A stretch of 64,000 bases of DNA from Lamellibrachia columna. Lineage: Eukaryota; Annelida; Polychaeta; Sabellida; Siboglinidae. A model generated the notes under the pieces. That model was not told the DNA's origin, did no database searches, and saw nothing but the letters and a program-made list of their open reading frames with translations. Within the stretch, counting starts at the first letter, position 1. Each line of letters opens with the position of its first letter. This document shows, one piece after another, positions 24,901 through 34,702 of the stretch. The stretch covers positions 5,380,227-5,444,226 of the forward strand of contig OY759261.1 in NCBI GenBank assembly GCA_963662155.1, given 5' to 3'. The position numbers and the translations under genes are program-made.

Positions 24901-27900
24901 TGCTGAGAAATTATCAGATAGATCTAATTCAGTGGATATCGAGGGACATGCTTTATGGCAGACTGTCACTGACATTCACAAATACACCATTCATTCACAC
25001 ATGGCCAACACAGACCTGGGCTTATTCTTATCTGTGTGCAAAGTGAACTTAAGAATGTAAGTGAATTATGAGTGACTGTGAGACACAGGTACACCTGGCA
25101 GGTATGTCGACGGATCAATGCTCTTGTGTATCTTTATTGATGACACGGGTTCAGTGCCGTGGTTTAGTTGTCCAATGTACTGCTAATACATGTTACACAG
25201 GCACCGTACTGAAACTAATGGTTTAGTTGTCCAATGTACTGCTAATACATGTTACACAGGCACCGTACTGAAACTAATGGTTTAGTTGTCCAATGTACTG
25301 CTAATACATGTTACACAGGCACCGTACTGAAACTAATGGTTTAGTTGTCCAATGTACTGCTAATACATGTTACACAGGCACCGTACTGAAACTAATGGAC
25401 AGAACACTAAAGAAAATATATACAAGAACATTAAAATGTTCAGCATTGCATATATCTTTACCTCGAAAATGCACACATCAAAATATTGGAAAGCATTGAT
25501 ACATAGTATTGAAGAAACATAGTTTGATAAAAACATAAGAAATTAAGATATATGGTGCAAGAAAGATTGAAAAATTAATGTTATCAAACAAAGACATACC
25601 TTTAATCTTAAACAGATAGATGAATGAAGATGGGAAACGACTAATGAAGAAACTATTTAGAATTCACATGATCAACAAAAATAAAAGCTAGAAAGAAATT
25701 AAAACAAGATGATCTGTAGATCCACCACGTGGCAGAAGATCTCAAGACCACATAATCTGCAGACCCGCTACCCAACAGAAGATTTCAAGACCACATGATC
25801 TGCAGACTTGCCACACAACAGAAGATCTCAAGACCACATGATCTGTAGACTTGTCACACAACAGAATATCTCAAGACCACATGATCTGTAGACTTGCTAC
25901 ACTACAGAAGATCTCAAGACCACATGATCTGTAGACTTGCCACACAACAGAAGATCTCAAGACCACATGATCTGTAGACTTGCCACACAACAGAAGATCT
26001 CAAGACCACATGATCTGTAGACTTGTCACACAACAGAATATCTCAAGACCACATGATCTGTAGACTTGCCACACAACAGAAGATCTCAAGACCACATGAT
26101 CTGTAGACTTGCCACACAACAGAAGATCTCAAGACCACATGATCTGTAGACTTGCCACACAACAGAAGATCTCAAGATCACATGATCTGTAGACTTGCCA
26201 CACAACAGAAGATCTCAAGACCACATGATCTGTAGACTTGCCACACAACAGAAGATCTCAAGACCACATGATCTGTAGACTTGCTACGCAACAGATCTCA
26301 AGACCACATGATCTGCAAAGTCAAAGTGGTCTGTTTTTCAATTTACAGCCTCACAGACAAAACCCATCTGTTTTACTTCACTAGAAATTGTTTGCGTCCA
26401 TCCTAGACATGAGGTAACCATAAAAGTCCCATTGAAGATGTACAGTACCTACTGTATACATTTAGCCTAACCTTTCTCCTTATGCTGTCTATGCTAATGT
26501 TACGGTTAGACTATTTATTGGGGTACTCTGGGCTGAGAACAGACACTGTTTTATTGCAGCAGCCAAGGCACACAGACAATATAAGAAGAAGAAACAATAT
26601 AGTTGGACATCTTGAGCCGGATATGCCAACAGAAGCAGCAATATATTATATCACCAGGTATAAATAGTTACAGGACCAACATTACATCAGTGGACTACTT
26701 CAAGGCTGTATATTTATGGGGCAGTTTCACAGAAGATAGTGCGATTCATGTCGGTTTATAATTAAATAAACGTTTCCATATTTTTCCTTATGACACAACT
26801 ATTCTAGTTTTTAAGTATCCAACCACACCCATCTTTACACATCTTTCCCATATTTACACATCTGTCCTATCCTGTCCTGACACACCTGTCCCATCCATAC
26901 ACAACAGACATGTACAGGGTTGTACAGGGCTGTATGTCAGAGCATGTCACAACATTGAACCCTCCAGTTGCCCGCATAACATTTCCTGCTGTACACACCA
27001 CAACCTAACCTGCTGTACACACCACAACCTATCCTGCTGTACACACCACAACCTATCCTGCTGTACACACCACAACTTATCCTGTTGTACACACCACAAC
27101 TTATCCTGTTGTACACACCACAACATATCATGCTGTACACACCACAACTTATCCTGCTGTACACACCACAACATATCATGCTGTACACACCACAACTTAT
27201 CATGTTGTACACACCACAACTTATCCTGTTGTACACACCACAACATATCCTGTTGTACACACCACCACTTATCCTGCTGTACACACCACAACTTATCATG
27301 TTGTACACACCACAACTTATCCTGTTGTACACACCACAACTTATCCTGTTGTACACACCACAACATATCATGCTGTACACACCACAACATATCATGCTGT
27401 ACACACCACAACATATCCTGTTGTACACACCACAACATATCCTGTTGTACACACCACAACTTATCCTGCTGTACACACCACAACTTATCATGTTGTACAC
27501 ACAACTTATCCTGCTGTACACACCACAACCTATCATGCTGTACACACCACAACTTATCCTGCTGTACACACCACAACATATCCTGTTGTACACACCACAA
27601 CATATCCTGTTGTACACACCACAACTTATCCTGTTGTACACACCACAACATATCATGCTGTACACACCACCACTTATCCTGCTGTACACACAACATATCA
27701 TGCTGTACACACCACAACCTATCCTGCTGTACACACCACAACTTATCCTGTTGTACACACCACAACTTATCCTGTTGTACACACCACAACATATCATGCT
27801 GTACACACCACAACTTATCATGTTGTACACACAACTTATCCTGCTGTACACACCACAACTTATCCTGTTGTACACACCACAACCTATCATGCTGTACACA

Positions 27901-30900
27901 CCACAACTAATCCTGCTGTACACACCACAACATATCCTGTTGTACACACCACAACTTATCCTGCTGTACACACCACAACTTATCCTGCTGTACACACCAC
28001 AACTTATCCTGCTGTACACACCACAACTTATCCTGTTGTACACACCACAACCTATCATGCTGTACACACCACAACTTATCCTGCTGTACACACCACAACA
28101 TATCCTGTTGTACACACCACAACATATCCTGTTGTACACACCACAACTTATCCTGCTGTACACACCACAACTTATCATGTACACACCACAACTTATCATG
28201 CTGTACACACCACAACTTATCCTGTTGTACACACCACAACCTATCCTGCTGTACACACCACAACATATCATGCTGTACACACCACAACTTATCCTGCTGT
28301 ACACACCACAACATATCATGCTGTACACACCACAACCTATCCTGCTGTACACACCACAACCTATCCTGCTGTACACACCACAACTTATCCTGTTGTACAC
28401 ACCACAACTTCTCCTGCTGTACACACCACAACTTCTCCTGTTGTACACACCACAACATATTATGCTGTACACACTACAACATATTTAAATTCATCTGTAC
28501 TTTCACTTGTCATCTGCATAAAGTCTTTAATGATCGATTTTTCCACAGAAGCCAAGTGGAATGTCAAGTGACCTAACTGTTCCACTCTGTCACCCCAGCC
28601 TAATGCACTGTGAGACAGCAGCCTCTTAACAGAAGCTCTACGCAAGGGGACAGTAGGATAGGTCAGGGTACTACTCAGTACTAGTCATGCTAGCATGGCC
28701 ACTTTCATTCTCTTTACAAATTTATTTTTAAATTACAGCCAATTTCTGACAGGATCTGCAGACAACAGCTCATATAATTCCTCGCCTAACATCCCTGTAT
28801 GCAGAATAATAATGTTGTCATGCGTAGCACCAGTATCTGTCTAGACAAATCACTTATGACGTTGACTCCATTGTCAGAGCAGGTTTTTTGGCAGCAGTTG
28901 ATGCAAGGCACGTTTGGGCTTTTGTAGATAGAGACCTTTGCAGTGCATAACAGGTTTTTCATTTCCTTATGTGATATTTTACGTCCCGTGACACAGACAA
29001 CCGGTAGAAGGGACCAACAAGTTTTAGTGTCTCATCCGAAAGACACGGGCAATGTGCTGTGAACAAAACTGCCCAAGTTTCAAAACAACAGCAGGTGCCC
29101 TTGACTGACAGTCTAGCACTCTAACCACTGACCTACACTGACTCTAAATATGGTGGAGAATATATGACATGGTTGTATGAGAGAGCATAGTGGTCTGAAG
29201 TGGTCATTATTACCTTTAACCGTTGAGTTCTTAAAATGCTGCGTATTGACTAGTTTCACGTCATGAATGCATGAATGCACGCATGCATGCTCACACTGCC
29301 TACCGGGACTTCCACTCCAGGCTGCCATTAAGCAGGTTCAATGATACACTGCTCCAATATCTTGTATTCTGTGTCTAAATCCAATAACCTCTCATAAAGT
29401 GGAGACACGATTATGCCTGCAGTAAAGGTTAAAGGTCACAGGAGACCTACAAGACGAACAGATCGATACATTATTGTCTGGTCCACACAGTAGGCCACTG
29501 GAATTCATTAATTGCGATATATCATAAAAACTAATACATATTAATTAAGATGTGATGCTATTTATAACCTGAGAACACACCTGAAATATTGCTTAGTGCT
29601 GCAGACATACCTGAGTGAGCCATCACTGCTCAAATATCATTTCTATTTTTCACAAACACCCTCCACTGAATGTACTATAATTTTGATGCTTTAGACCCCA
29701 GGGTTATTGCAAGACACCCTCTCTACAGCAGGCCTCCTTGGACCACAATATACACAGCAACTCAAAGATACTTTAGCGCCTGTTACCCAACAAGGCTTCA
29801 TAACGAGGGGTGATTAAAATTGTGATGCCTCACTCAGTATTCAACATATCTAGGCAGACCTTACAATCGAAACTACAAGACAGCTCTTTAATGTCAGAAT
29901 ACATCCTAATGGGTCTGTTCTGTCTGTCCAAGGAGAGGCAACTATGGAGAACACAGTAGTACAAATAGAATAGACTTAGGAGTGGTGTGAAACGCCTATG
30001 TTATCAAGCACCCATTGGATGTTATCAAGCACCCATTGGATGTTATCAAGCACCCATTGGATGTTATCAAGCACCCATTGGATGTTATCATGCACCCATT
30101 CGATGTTATCATGCACCCATTCGATGTTATTCCTGTGTATCACCCACACGTCATACACATTTGTAATGTAATTCGTATAGTAGTAATCGTAAGGGAAATT
30201 AACTTATTGTGGTGTATGTTGAGAGAATGGACGAACAATTTCCTGTATTTTTGTCACGTGACGGATTCTCTCCGCATGCGACATGCCCTGCAGGCGGAGA
30301 GAGGCCAGAGCGACCTGGAGAGCCTCTCTGTCTGCGACATGCCCTGCAGGTGGAGACCACAGCGACCTGGAGAGTCTCTCTGCCTGTGACATGCCCTGCA
30401 GGCGGAGAGACCAGAGCGACCTGGAGAGCCTCTCTGCCTGTGACATGCCCTGCAGGCGGAGAGACCACAGCGACCTGGAGAGCTTCTCTGTCTGTGACAT
30501 GCCCTGCAGGCGGAGACCACAGCGACCTGGAGAGCCTCTCCGCCTGTGACATGCCCTGCAGGGGAGAGACCAGAGCGACCTGGAGAGCCTCTCTGGGCTG
30601 TTCTGTTTGTCCCATTGAGATATCTGCCCCTCTCTGTGATAAATATAATGGCCATTTCTCTCCGTGGAGACCGGATAGGACAAATAGAACAGACTCAAAG
30701 ATATGTCACTATGACACAATGAAACCCTTACAAACTGTCTTGTTATGAAGACATGTTGTCATTGATATAGTCGATTGTAAGCACTCTTCACAAGTGATGT
30801 TTTAATTAGCTGTCAAAGGACAACAATGCGAGATGAGCTGGAGACAAAGGTCCTAGCCACAACAGACTCTATAGGACATTAATGGACAGTACTCCTTAGC

Positions 30901-33400
30901 AAAGTCAACATTATCATTTAATCAGGCTACAAAGTGGCTGAGATGTGTTTATCACTACTTATGATGATAACACTGGTGTCTACTGTATAAGACAAACAGT
31001 GCAGTAGCATGCTTGGGGCAATCAAAGTTCTTACCCTCTGTGAGGCAATAGTTTTCAACCTCTACTTGCCACCCTGTCTGAGGTAATAATTTCCACCCTC
31101 TTTGAAGCAATAATTCCCACCCTCTCTGGGGCAACTGCTGCCACCCTGCCTGACAGCCACATGGCTGTCATGTTGTAAACATCACCCCACAGCACTGACT
31201 ACACTCAGGAATGCCTCCTCCTCCTCCTGTGGGGTCAACCTCTGACAAGTGGGAGGGGCGGGTCATTGCAAGGAACATAATAACATTGTCATAGGCAAAC
31301 CACCCTGGGGAACTGTCTTGCTCTTGAATGCCATATAAACGTATAGGCCAAATAACAGTATAGGGTGGCAAATCAGTCAAATTTAATAATAGTATAGTGC
31401 TGAATAGCAGTACAGGGGGCAAATTGTTCAAAACAAATAATAGTACAGTGCGAAAAAGTCACTAGTATATTTGTCTTTTTAGTGCCGGAGCAATTTGTTT
31501 ACTCGACATGAAGCCTAGGCATCCCTGCAAAACTATGCAGATTGCCAGGTATTTTGTTTTTTTTTCTGCTGAATATGCATAAACTTTGTGCGTATTCGCG
31601 TCACCACAGATATAGTAACCGCGTTTTATATCTGCGAAAAACCGGGGAATTTTCCGTTTTTACATTTAAAGTTTTATTGAATTGAATACACAAGGACGTT
31701 TCAGGGGAAATGGACTTGCGTATTCGGCAGCCATTTACAGTCGGTTTATGCGGTGACAATGGCATTTTAACTAATAATATACCATGTCGAGCTCCCGAGA
31801 ACTAAGGATTCTGACCAATTCATCTAATCATGGAAATCTAACGGTCTAACGCTTCGTGATCAAAATCTAGGATCCTCAGAAGCACGTGATCCTGCTAAAT
31901 TCACGACTTGTTCGAAAGGATGAAAACTTCGCTGTCAGAGGGAGCCACATGCAGTTCCAGTTGGGAGCAAGTGATTTTAGCGTGAGCGGTAAACCGTTCC
32001 GTAGATGATTGATTAGCGCTAGGCAATGAGAGCGATTGCTCTCCTAAAAATTATACCCTGCATAATTTGCCACGATTATCGAAGAAAATAGGTTGGCGCA
32101 AATGTTTTAATTTAATAACAGTATCGTGCCAAATACGGTGTGTATAGGGTGGCATTTTTCATCAAATAAATACGTGTATAGGGACGCTTATTCGGCACTC
32201 TAGATAAACAAATTACAAATACTCACTTGCACTACTACTGGACAACGGAAAACCTTTTGTGAAACACTAACATTTAAGTTGAATTTGCAACTTCAATGCT
32301 CATTATAAACTGCCAGCTGTCCTGTGTTGCTTCCTGATGTACTTACTGTGTCCTGGGGTGGCCTCTGAGCTGGCCTCCAGGGGACACCAGGCTAGCAGTC
32401 CATTAATTGCTTAAAATGGTCACCTGTCTATTACGAACACCTGTTAATTGTGGACATCTGTGTATTAGGTCCACACTTTCCCAGGTCCAGCTCACTACTC
32501 TAACTTATCCACCTTCCTGATGAGCCACTGAATCCACCCAGGGTGCAATACCAGGGGAGTTCACAAACCCCACACAGGGGGTAAATGTGTAACCAGCTGA
32601 AGACTCCCAATAGGGGTTGTTTGTGACAGCAGGTCTTTCACACAACATCAGCCACACTAGATTCGTCCATAGCTCATACTATTCTATAAACCACCCCCAT
32701 ATACATAGCTCATACTATTCTATAAACCACCCCCATATACATAGCTCATACTATTCTATAAACCACCCCCATATACATAGCTCATACTATTCTATAAACC
32801 ACCCCCATATACATAGCTCATACTATTCTATAAACCACCCCCATATATATAGCTCATACTATTCTATAAACCACCCCCATATACATAGCTCATACTATTC
32901 TATAAACAACCCCCATATACGTAGCTCATACTATTCTATAAACCACCCCCATATACATAGCTCATACTATTCTATAAACAACCCCCATATACATAGCTCA
33001 TACTATTCTATAAACAACCCCCATATACATAGCTCATACTATTCTATAAACAACCCCCATATACATAGCTCATACTATTCTATAAACCACCCCCATATAC
33101 ATAGCTCATACTATTCTATAAACAACCCCCATATACATAGCTCATACTATTCTATAAACAACCCCCATATACATAATACAAGTTGCCTTCAATAACACAC
33201 CAGCTTCAAACGCTATCACAACAATGAACTAACTTTGAGGAGTACCTCACTTTGCATACGTATAATAGTGTCGTATAATAGTGTCGTATAGTAGTGTCAT
33301 ATACACTAACCTTGACATTGAAGCCAAAGCGTCCCTGTGCATCGGGCTTCATTCTGATGGTCACCAGTCCATGGCCATCGTTGTACACACTTCCATTTGG
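10596..33400 (-). CDS. ptpn4: PTPN3/PTPN4-family PDZ tyrosine phosphatase, 3' ten exons (5' part outside or unresolved)
   Basis: This is a non-receptor protein tyrosine phosphatase of the FERM-PDZ class (vertebrate PTPN3/PTPN4, fly Ptpmeg). These enzymes work at the cytoskeleton-membrane interface; the PDZ domain binds C-terminal peptides of partners and restrains the phosphatase. Ten exons joined on the - strand give about 408 residues with every splice phase matching. In order: a PDZ domain with carboxylate-binding loop RFGFNVK-GG and [14 protein letters not shown]; a linker with EPDFQYIPD; pTyr-loop [33 protein letters not shown] and [11 protein letters not shown] loop [15 protein letters not shown]-loop [29 protein letters not shown] and the C-terminal [14 protein letters not shown]. 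All catalytic residues are intact. It resembles PTPN4 slightly more than PTPN3 in the PDZ and YINAN-WPD regions, but invertebrates usually have one pre-duplication gene. The FERM domain is not seen in this window. Confidence 0.96.
10604..10649 (-). CDS. ptpn4: ptpn4 exon 10 of those seen (C-terminal helix of the phosphatase domain)
   Basis: The acceptor tttctttcag is followed by 15 codons, [15 protein letters not shown], matching the SQYKFVCEAILRVYEEG end of the PTP domain. The exon then meets ATG|GTAAGTG, a near-perfect donor in phase 1. The same bases read without splicing give Gly-Lys-TGA (stop 10596-10598), so this may instead be the terminal exon. No downstream tail exon was recognised, which leaves both readings open. 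Confidence 0.88.
10650..13727 (-). other. ptpn4 intron, mostly a 47-bp array
   Basis: The intron runs from the donor GCG|gtcagt at 13727 to the acceptor at 10650. Apart from about 200 bp at each end it is filled by the 47-bp minisatellite. Confidence 0.85.
10859..13541. repeat. 47-bp minisatellite, about 57 copies
   Basis: The unit core is gtctattgggtatcctcaca preceded by gatgtaggtaatactc. Variant positions (attatg/attacg, cagtc/cggtc, gtagg/gccgg) cluster: the gccgg type appears only in the 12.8-13.25 kb part. This points to local unit-by-unit expansion. Confidence 0.97.
13728..13863 (-). CDS. ptpn4: ptpn4 exon 9 (P-loop to Q-loop)
   Basis: The acceptor tgttcttgcag precedes a phase-2 exon start that completes Ser after the catalytic Cys. 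It encodes [20 protein letters not shown], the remainder of the phosphate-binding loop with the invariant Arg, then [19 protein letters not shown] with the Q-loop Gln. The donor GCG|gtcagt is phase 0. Confidence 0.97.
13864..16187 (-). other. ptpn4 intron with a 25-bp array
   Basis: The intron separates the catalytic Cys (exon 8) from the rest of its P-loop (exon 9). About 320 bp of unique AT-rich sequence precedes the array on the exon 9 side and about 270 bp follows it. Confidence 0.85.
14196..15912. repeat. 25-bp minisatellite, about 69 copies
   Basis: The unit core is gatctttgactgcaactctc with a variable ccg/cag/ctg/tgg junction. The length is not a multiple of three, so three overlapping - strand reading frames share one 25-residue periodic peptide; these are artefacts. 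Confidence 0.96.
16188..16339 (-). CDS. ptpn4: ptpn4 exon 8 (WPD loop and catalytic cysteine)
   Basis: The acceptor cgtgtttgacag leads into phase-0 [20 protein letters not shown] and on to [11 protein letters not shown]. The WPD loop with its general-acid Asp is intact. The exon ends PTTVHC plus AG, with the catalytic Cys codon at 16190-16192 and donor CAG|gtcagt in phase 2. Confidence 0.97.
16340..17597 (-). other. ptpn4 intron whose 5' end is a splice-donor minisatellite
   Basis: The first 580 bp after exon 7 are the 46-bp donor-bearing array. The remaining about 670 bp (16340-17013) is AT-rich and unique-looking, with no other element recognised. Confidence 0.8.
17014..17611 (-). repeat. 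46-bp minisatellite, 13 units, each containing an exon-end/splice-donor copy
   Basis: The motif cacctacctccata recurs at exact 46-bp spacing from 17039 to 17591. On the - strand each unit reads ATGGAG|GTAGGTGCC, preceded by GTGAATTCAC. The unit at 17591 is the genuine 3' end of exon 7 with its donor at 17597; twelve further near-identical units follow inside the intron. Confidence 0.96.
17598..17873 (-). CDS. ptpn4: ptpn4 exon 7 (core of phosphatase domain)
   Basis: The acceptor ttgttttcag is followed by 92 codons in phase 0: [49 protein letters not shown] and LTCLKEQL. These are conserved PTP motifs including the substrate-framing QGPLP and the KCHQYWP region. It ends ..LVRME with donor GAG|gtaggt. 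The last about 25 bases of this exon belong to the first unit of the adjoining minisatellite. Confidence 0.98.
17874..18449 (-). other. ptpn4 intron
   Basis: A short AT-rich intron with an (AT)n run at about 18200-18255. No other feature seen. Confidence 0.8.
18450..18514 (-). CDS. ptpn4: ptpn4 exon 6
   Basis: The acceptor ttattttcag and phase-1 start complete Tyr and encode [20 protein letters not shown] plus N, the strand after the pTyr loop and the family YINAN motif. The donor AAT|gtaagt is phase 0. It is only 65 bp but unambiguous. Confidence 0.97.
18515..19927 (-). other. ptpn4 intron with a 15-bp array
   Basis: It holds a (TG)n-type run near 18620-18637, the 15-bp array, and about 530 bp of unique sequence before exon 5. 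Confidence 0.8.
18830..19388. repeat. 15-bp minisatellite, about 37 copies
   Basis: The unit is ggtcactgccagggt with a variable position giving ggtc, gctc, gatc or gttc. The length is a multiple of three, so frames stay open on both strands (about 210-230 codons); these are artefacts. Confidence 0.97.
19928..20018 (-). CDS. ptpn4: ptpn4 exon 5 (pTyr-recognition loop)
   Basis: After a tgtag acceptor, phase 0, the exon reads [20 protein letters not shown] then [10 protein letters not shown]. The KNRY motif contains the substrate-recognising Tyr of classical PTPs. It ends in phase 1 at the strong donor CCT|gtaagt; the split codon is Tyr, shared with exon 6. Confidence 0.97.
20255..21180 (+). 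mobile_element. tRNA-derived SINE copy expanded internally
   Basis: The left side has a decayed tRNA-like B region (gacctcagtttggtcc) and the family segment aaaacttgggc; the right side has the family body gctgaatgcttcaataag and catgaacaggtctgc. Between them a 39-bp segment has been multiplied. The family is shared with copies near 24.8, 29.0, 33.5, 41.6, 60.9 and 63.6 kb. Confidence 0.75.
20350..21082. repeat. 39-bp minisatellite inside a SINE, about 18 copies
   Basis: The unit core is gttcactcagctgtataact followed by gagtacctggctatagaca. The same segment occurs once in the SINE copies at about 41.7 and 60.9 kb, so the array is an internal expansion of the SINE body. Confidence 0.93.
21474..21628 (-). 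CDS. ptpn4: ptpn4 exon 4 (PDZ-phosphatase linker)
   Basis: Starts in phase 1 after a tcgtcgacag acceptor and encodes [20 protein letters not shown] and, further on, [19 protein letters not shown], matching the EPDFQYIP and GLxSGTxLxQFxQLY stretches in PTPN3/PTPN4. The donor GAG|gtatgg is phase 0. Confidence 0.95.
21629..22528 (-). other. ptpn4 intron with AT microsatellites
   Basis: Contains interrupted (AT)n tracts at about 21850-22015 with repeated atgcagtgcat and agggc insertions; the remainder is unremarkable. Confidence 0.8.
22529..22598 (-). CDS. ptpn4: ptpn4 exon 3 (end of PDZ domain)
   Basis: Too short for a standalone open frame. After the acceptor ttctttcatag it reads [20 protein letters not shown] then RPN, matching the last helix and strand of the PTPN4 PDZ domain (VVLFIKAS..HSGELMLLVRPN). 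It ends in phase 1 at the donor ATG|gtaagt. Confidence 0.96.
22599..23497 (-). other. ptpn4 intron within the PDZ coding region
   Basis: 900 bp, AT-rich, with no tandem array or recognised transposon. It is one of the few array-free introns here. Confidence 0.7.
23498..23641 (-). CDS. ptpn4: ptpn4 exon 2 (PDZ domain core)
   Basis: The acceptor tgtatgttccag leads into [20 protein letters not shown], then [20 protein letters not shown] and VSQHTHEQ. The HTHEQ helix includes the His that contacts the ligand in class I PDZ domains. The donor CAG|gtacag is phase 0. Confidence 0.97.
24378..24695. mobile_element. MITE with long terminal inverted repeats
   Basis: The left end (cttacaaatttgtaacc then gttttctgtaaatgtggcag) is the inverse of the right end (ctgccatatttacggaaaac then gttacaaatgtgtaag), an inverted repeat of about 45 bp around a 230-bp unique centre. 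It has no coding capacity. A second copy lies at about 33783-34058. Confidence 0.75.
24725..24835 (-). mobile_element. SINE fragment (tRNA-like head)
   Basis: On the - strand it reads a tRNA-like head: A-box-like taacctggtagttagatcac and, about 40 bases on, B-box-like ggctcaagtcc, followed by the family segment ttgaaacttggac. Confidence 0.6.
25158..25398. repeat. 59-bp tandem repeat, 4 copies
   Basis: The unit begins ggtttagttgtccaatgtac and ends aaactaat; copies are essentially identical, so the array is young. Confidence 0.92.
25710..26315. repeat. 43-bp minisatellite, about 14 copies
   Basis: The core agatctcaagaccacatgat is followed by ctgtagacttgccacacaac. The first two copies are more diverged than the internal ones. 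Confidence 0.94.
26985..28485. repeat. 24-bp minisatellite, about 62 copies
   Basis: The core is gtacacaccacaacttatc with c(c/a)tg(c/t)t junctions. Being a multiple of three it keeps frames open on both strands (up to about 510 codons), which I treat as artefacts. A few units lack 3 bp. Confidence 0.97.
28490..30000. other. Intronic sequence without recognised coding
   Basis: Apart from the SINE copy above, I see only unique AT-rich sequence and a short tgcatgaatgcacgcatgca run near 29265-29290. Confidence 0.5.
28981..29145 (-). mobile_element. SINE copy with tRNA-like head and 3' domain
   Basis: On the - strand the A-box-like ggtcagtggttagagtgcta is followed by gactgtcagtcaaggg and then gtctttcggatgagacac and ggtcccttctaccgg, a segment also seen at 47.1 kb. 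No target-site duplication was resolved. Confidence 0.65.
30003..30128. repeat. 21-bp tandem repeat, 6 copies
   Basis: The unit is gttatcaagcacccattgga plus t; the last two copies read atgcacccattcg instead. Confidence 0.92.
30275..30605. repeat. 54-bp GC-rich minisatellite, about 6 copies
   Basis: The core gacatgccctgcaggcggag is followed by agaccagagcgacctggaga. Each unit has the palindrome CCTGCAGG (one copy reads CCTGCAGGGG). Several overlapping open frames of up to about 180 codons come from it. Confidence 0.93.
30610..32650. other. Intronic unique stretch
   Basis: Contains a small degenerate repeat near 31030-31150 (core caccctctctg..gcaa) and a CpG-containing part at 31570-32100. No exon, RNA gene or clear transposon recognised. 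Confidence 0.45.
32660..33176. repeat. 36-bp minisatellite, about 14 copies
   Basis: The core catagctcatactattctat is followed by aaaccacccccatata; ccaccc and caaccc variants alternate towards the right. It begins about 135 bp downstream of ptpn4 exon 1 in the direction of transcription. Confidence 0.95.
33311..33400 (-). CDS. ptpn4: ptpn4 exon 1 of those seen (start of PDZ domain)
   Basis: The acceptor tgtgtgttacag is followed by 30 codons in phase 0, [20 protein letters not shown] then [10 protein letters not shown]. This matches PTPN4 ([19 protein letters not shown]) and contains the GFGF carboxylate-binding loop. The donor AAG|gttagt is phase 0. Exons for the linker and FERM domain must lie upstream, at higher coordinates. 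Confidence 0.97.
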
Positions 33401-33782
33401 CTGTAACACACAACAAGGTCAATGTGACAATCGCTGACCACCAACTGACCACAAAGTGACCACTAAACACAATCATAAAATAGTTTTATATATGCAATGG
33501 CTGGCACTTGTTTCACCTGCAAATCAAAACAGTGAATTTCTACGACTCCCGCCAACATTCCTTGTTCAGGGTGTTACACTTCACCCCCGGTAAGTCTGTT
33601 CATGCAAACAACATTTCAACTTCTATTGAAGCATTCAGACATGCTGCAATTACTGCACAAAACTGTTCATTCTTAGTACTCCATCAAATGGAATCCAATC
33701 ACTTTCTGAGTGACCTACGGCAAAGTGGGGCAGACAAATCTGCCCAGGTCTTGAAACGACAGCAGATGGACTCGAACCTCCG

Positions 33783-34058
33783 GGTCCATATTCTCGAAAG
33801 GCTTACGAGAATTTGTAATTCAAGTTCTCTGTAAAAATGGCGGCAGAGCTGCCTTCGGGGCGGTCACTCATTGAATATATAATACCAAAACAACACGGCA
33901 AACATAAGATTATAACACAAGCCTGCCAGTGTAGGCATATTCAGTATTTAGCACGTGGATAATATTTGTCAAGATATTCCAAGCGTGAACTCCCCCTGAT
34001 AATTTTATCGCCATATTTACGAAAACTTGTGTTACAAATTTAATTTGAACATGGGTCC
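33783..34058. mobile_element. Second copy of the inverted-repeat MITE, inserted in the SINE
   Basis: The ends ttacgagaatttgtaattca and gaaaacttgtgttacaaatt are inverted and match those of the 24.4-kb element. Flanks ccgggtcc and atgggtcc may be remnants of a target duplication; insertion lies in the B-box region of the SINE. Confidence 0.7.
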
Positions 34059-34065
34059 TGTCCTC

Positions 34066-34680
34066 TCAACTGACAGTGTGGCACTCTACCTCTGAGCAAC
34101 CTCATTGCCTTCAGTCTTCAGTCACTATACATCACACCACAAGACAACTGACAGTCTGGCGCTCTACCTCTGAGCCACCTCATTGCCTTCAGTCTTCAGT
34201 CACTATACGTCACACCACAAGACAACTGACAGTCTGGCGCTCTACCTCTGAGCCACCTCATTGCCTTCAGTCTTCAGTCGCTATACGTCACACCACAAGA
34301 CAACTGACAGTCTGGCGCTCTACCTCTGAGCCACCTCATTGCCTTCAGTCTTCAGTCACTATACGTCACACCACAAGACAACTGACAGTCTGGCGCTCTA
34401 CCTCTGAGCCACCTCATTGCCTTCAGTCTTCAGTCACTATACGTCACACCACAAGACAACTGACAGTCTGGCGCTCTACCTCTGAGCCACCTCATTGCCT
34501 TCAGTCTTCAGTCACTATGTCACACCACAAGACAACTGACAGTCTGGCGCTCTACCACTGAGCCACCTCATTGCCTTCAGTCTTCAGTCACTATACATCA
34601 CACCACAAGACAACTGACAGTCTGGCGCTCTACCTCTGAGCCACCTCATTGCCTTCAGTCTTCAGTTGCTATACGCCACA
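34066..34680 (-). repeat. 78-bp minisatellite, about 8 copies, each with a tRNA-type A box
   Basis: On the - strand each unit reads GTGGCTCAGAGGTAGAGCGC followed by CAGACTGTCAGTT, a strong match to a tRNA D-arm/A-box (TGGCTCAGNGGTAGAGC). Units are nearly identical. Confidence 0.9.
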
Positions 34681-34702
34681 CCACAATACAACTTGGGTTC
34701 AA

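Larger units (their letters stand above)
23642..33310 (-). other. 9.7-kb ptpn4 intron splitting the PDZ carboxylate-binding loop
   Basis: This intron lies between FNVK and GG of the PDZ binding loop. It contains arrays at 25.2, 25.7, 27, 30.0, 30.3 and 32.7 kb, a palindromic MITE at 24.4 kb, SINE fragments near 24.8 and 29.0 kb, and unique sequence at about 28.5-29.0, 29.15-30.0 and 30.6-32.6 kb where I see no exon. Confidence 0.85.
33530..34680 (-). mobile_element. SINE copy interrupted by a MITE and with an amplified tRNA-like head
   Basis: On the + strand 33570-33790 matches the reverse of the SINE body (cacttcacccccgg, catgctgcaattactgcaca, gggcagacaaatctgccc, gactcgaacctccgggtcc). The tRNA-like head continues after the MITE at about 34060 and is then repeated about eight times. 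Confidence 0.75.

Noticed and set aside
26937..28488. Cys-rich or Thr/Pro-rich periodic proteins of about 460-510 residues
   Set aside because: Translation of the 24-bp array with no unique N- or C-terminal domain.
34066..34680. A cluster of real tRNA genes
   Set aside because: The units have an A box but no B box, anticodon arm or acceptor stem; they derive from a SINE head.
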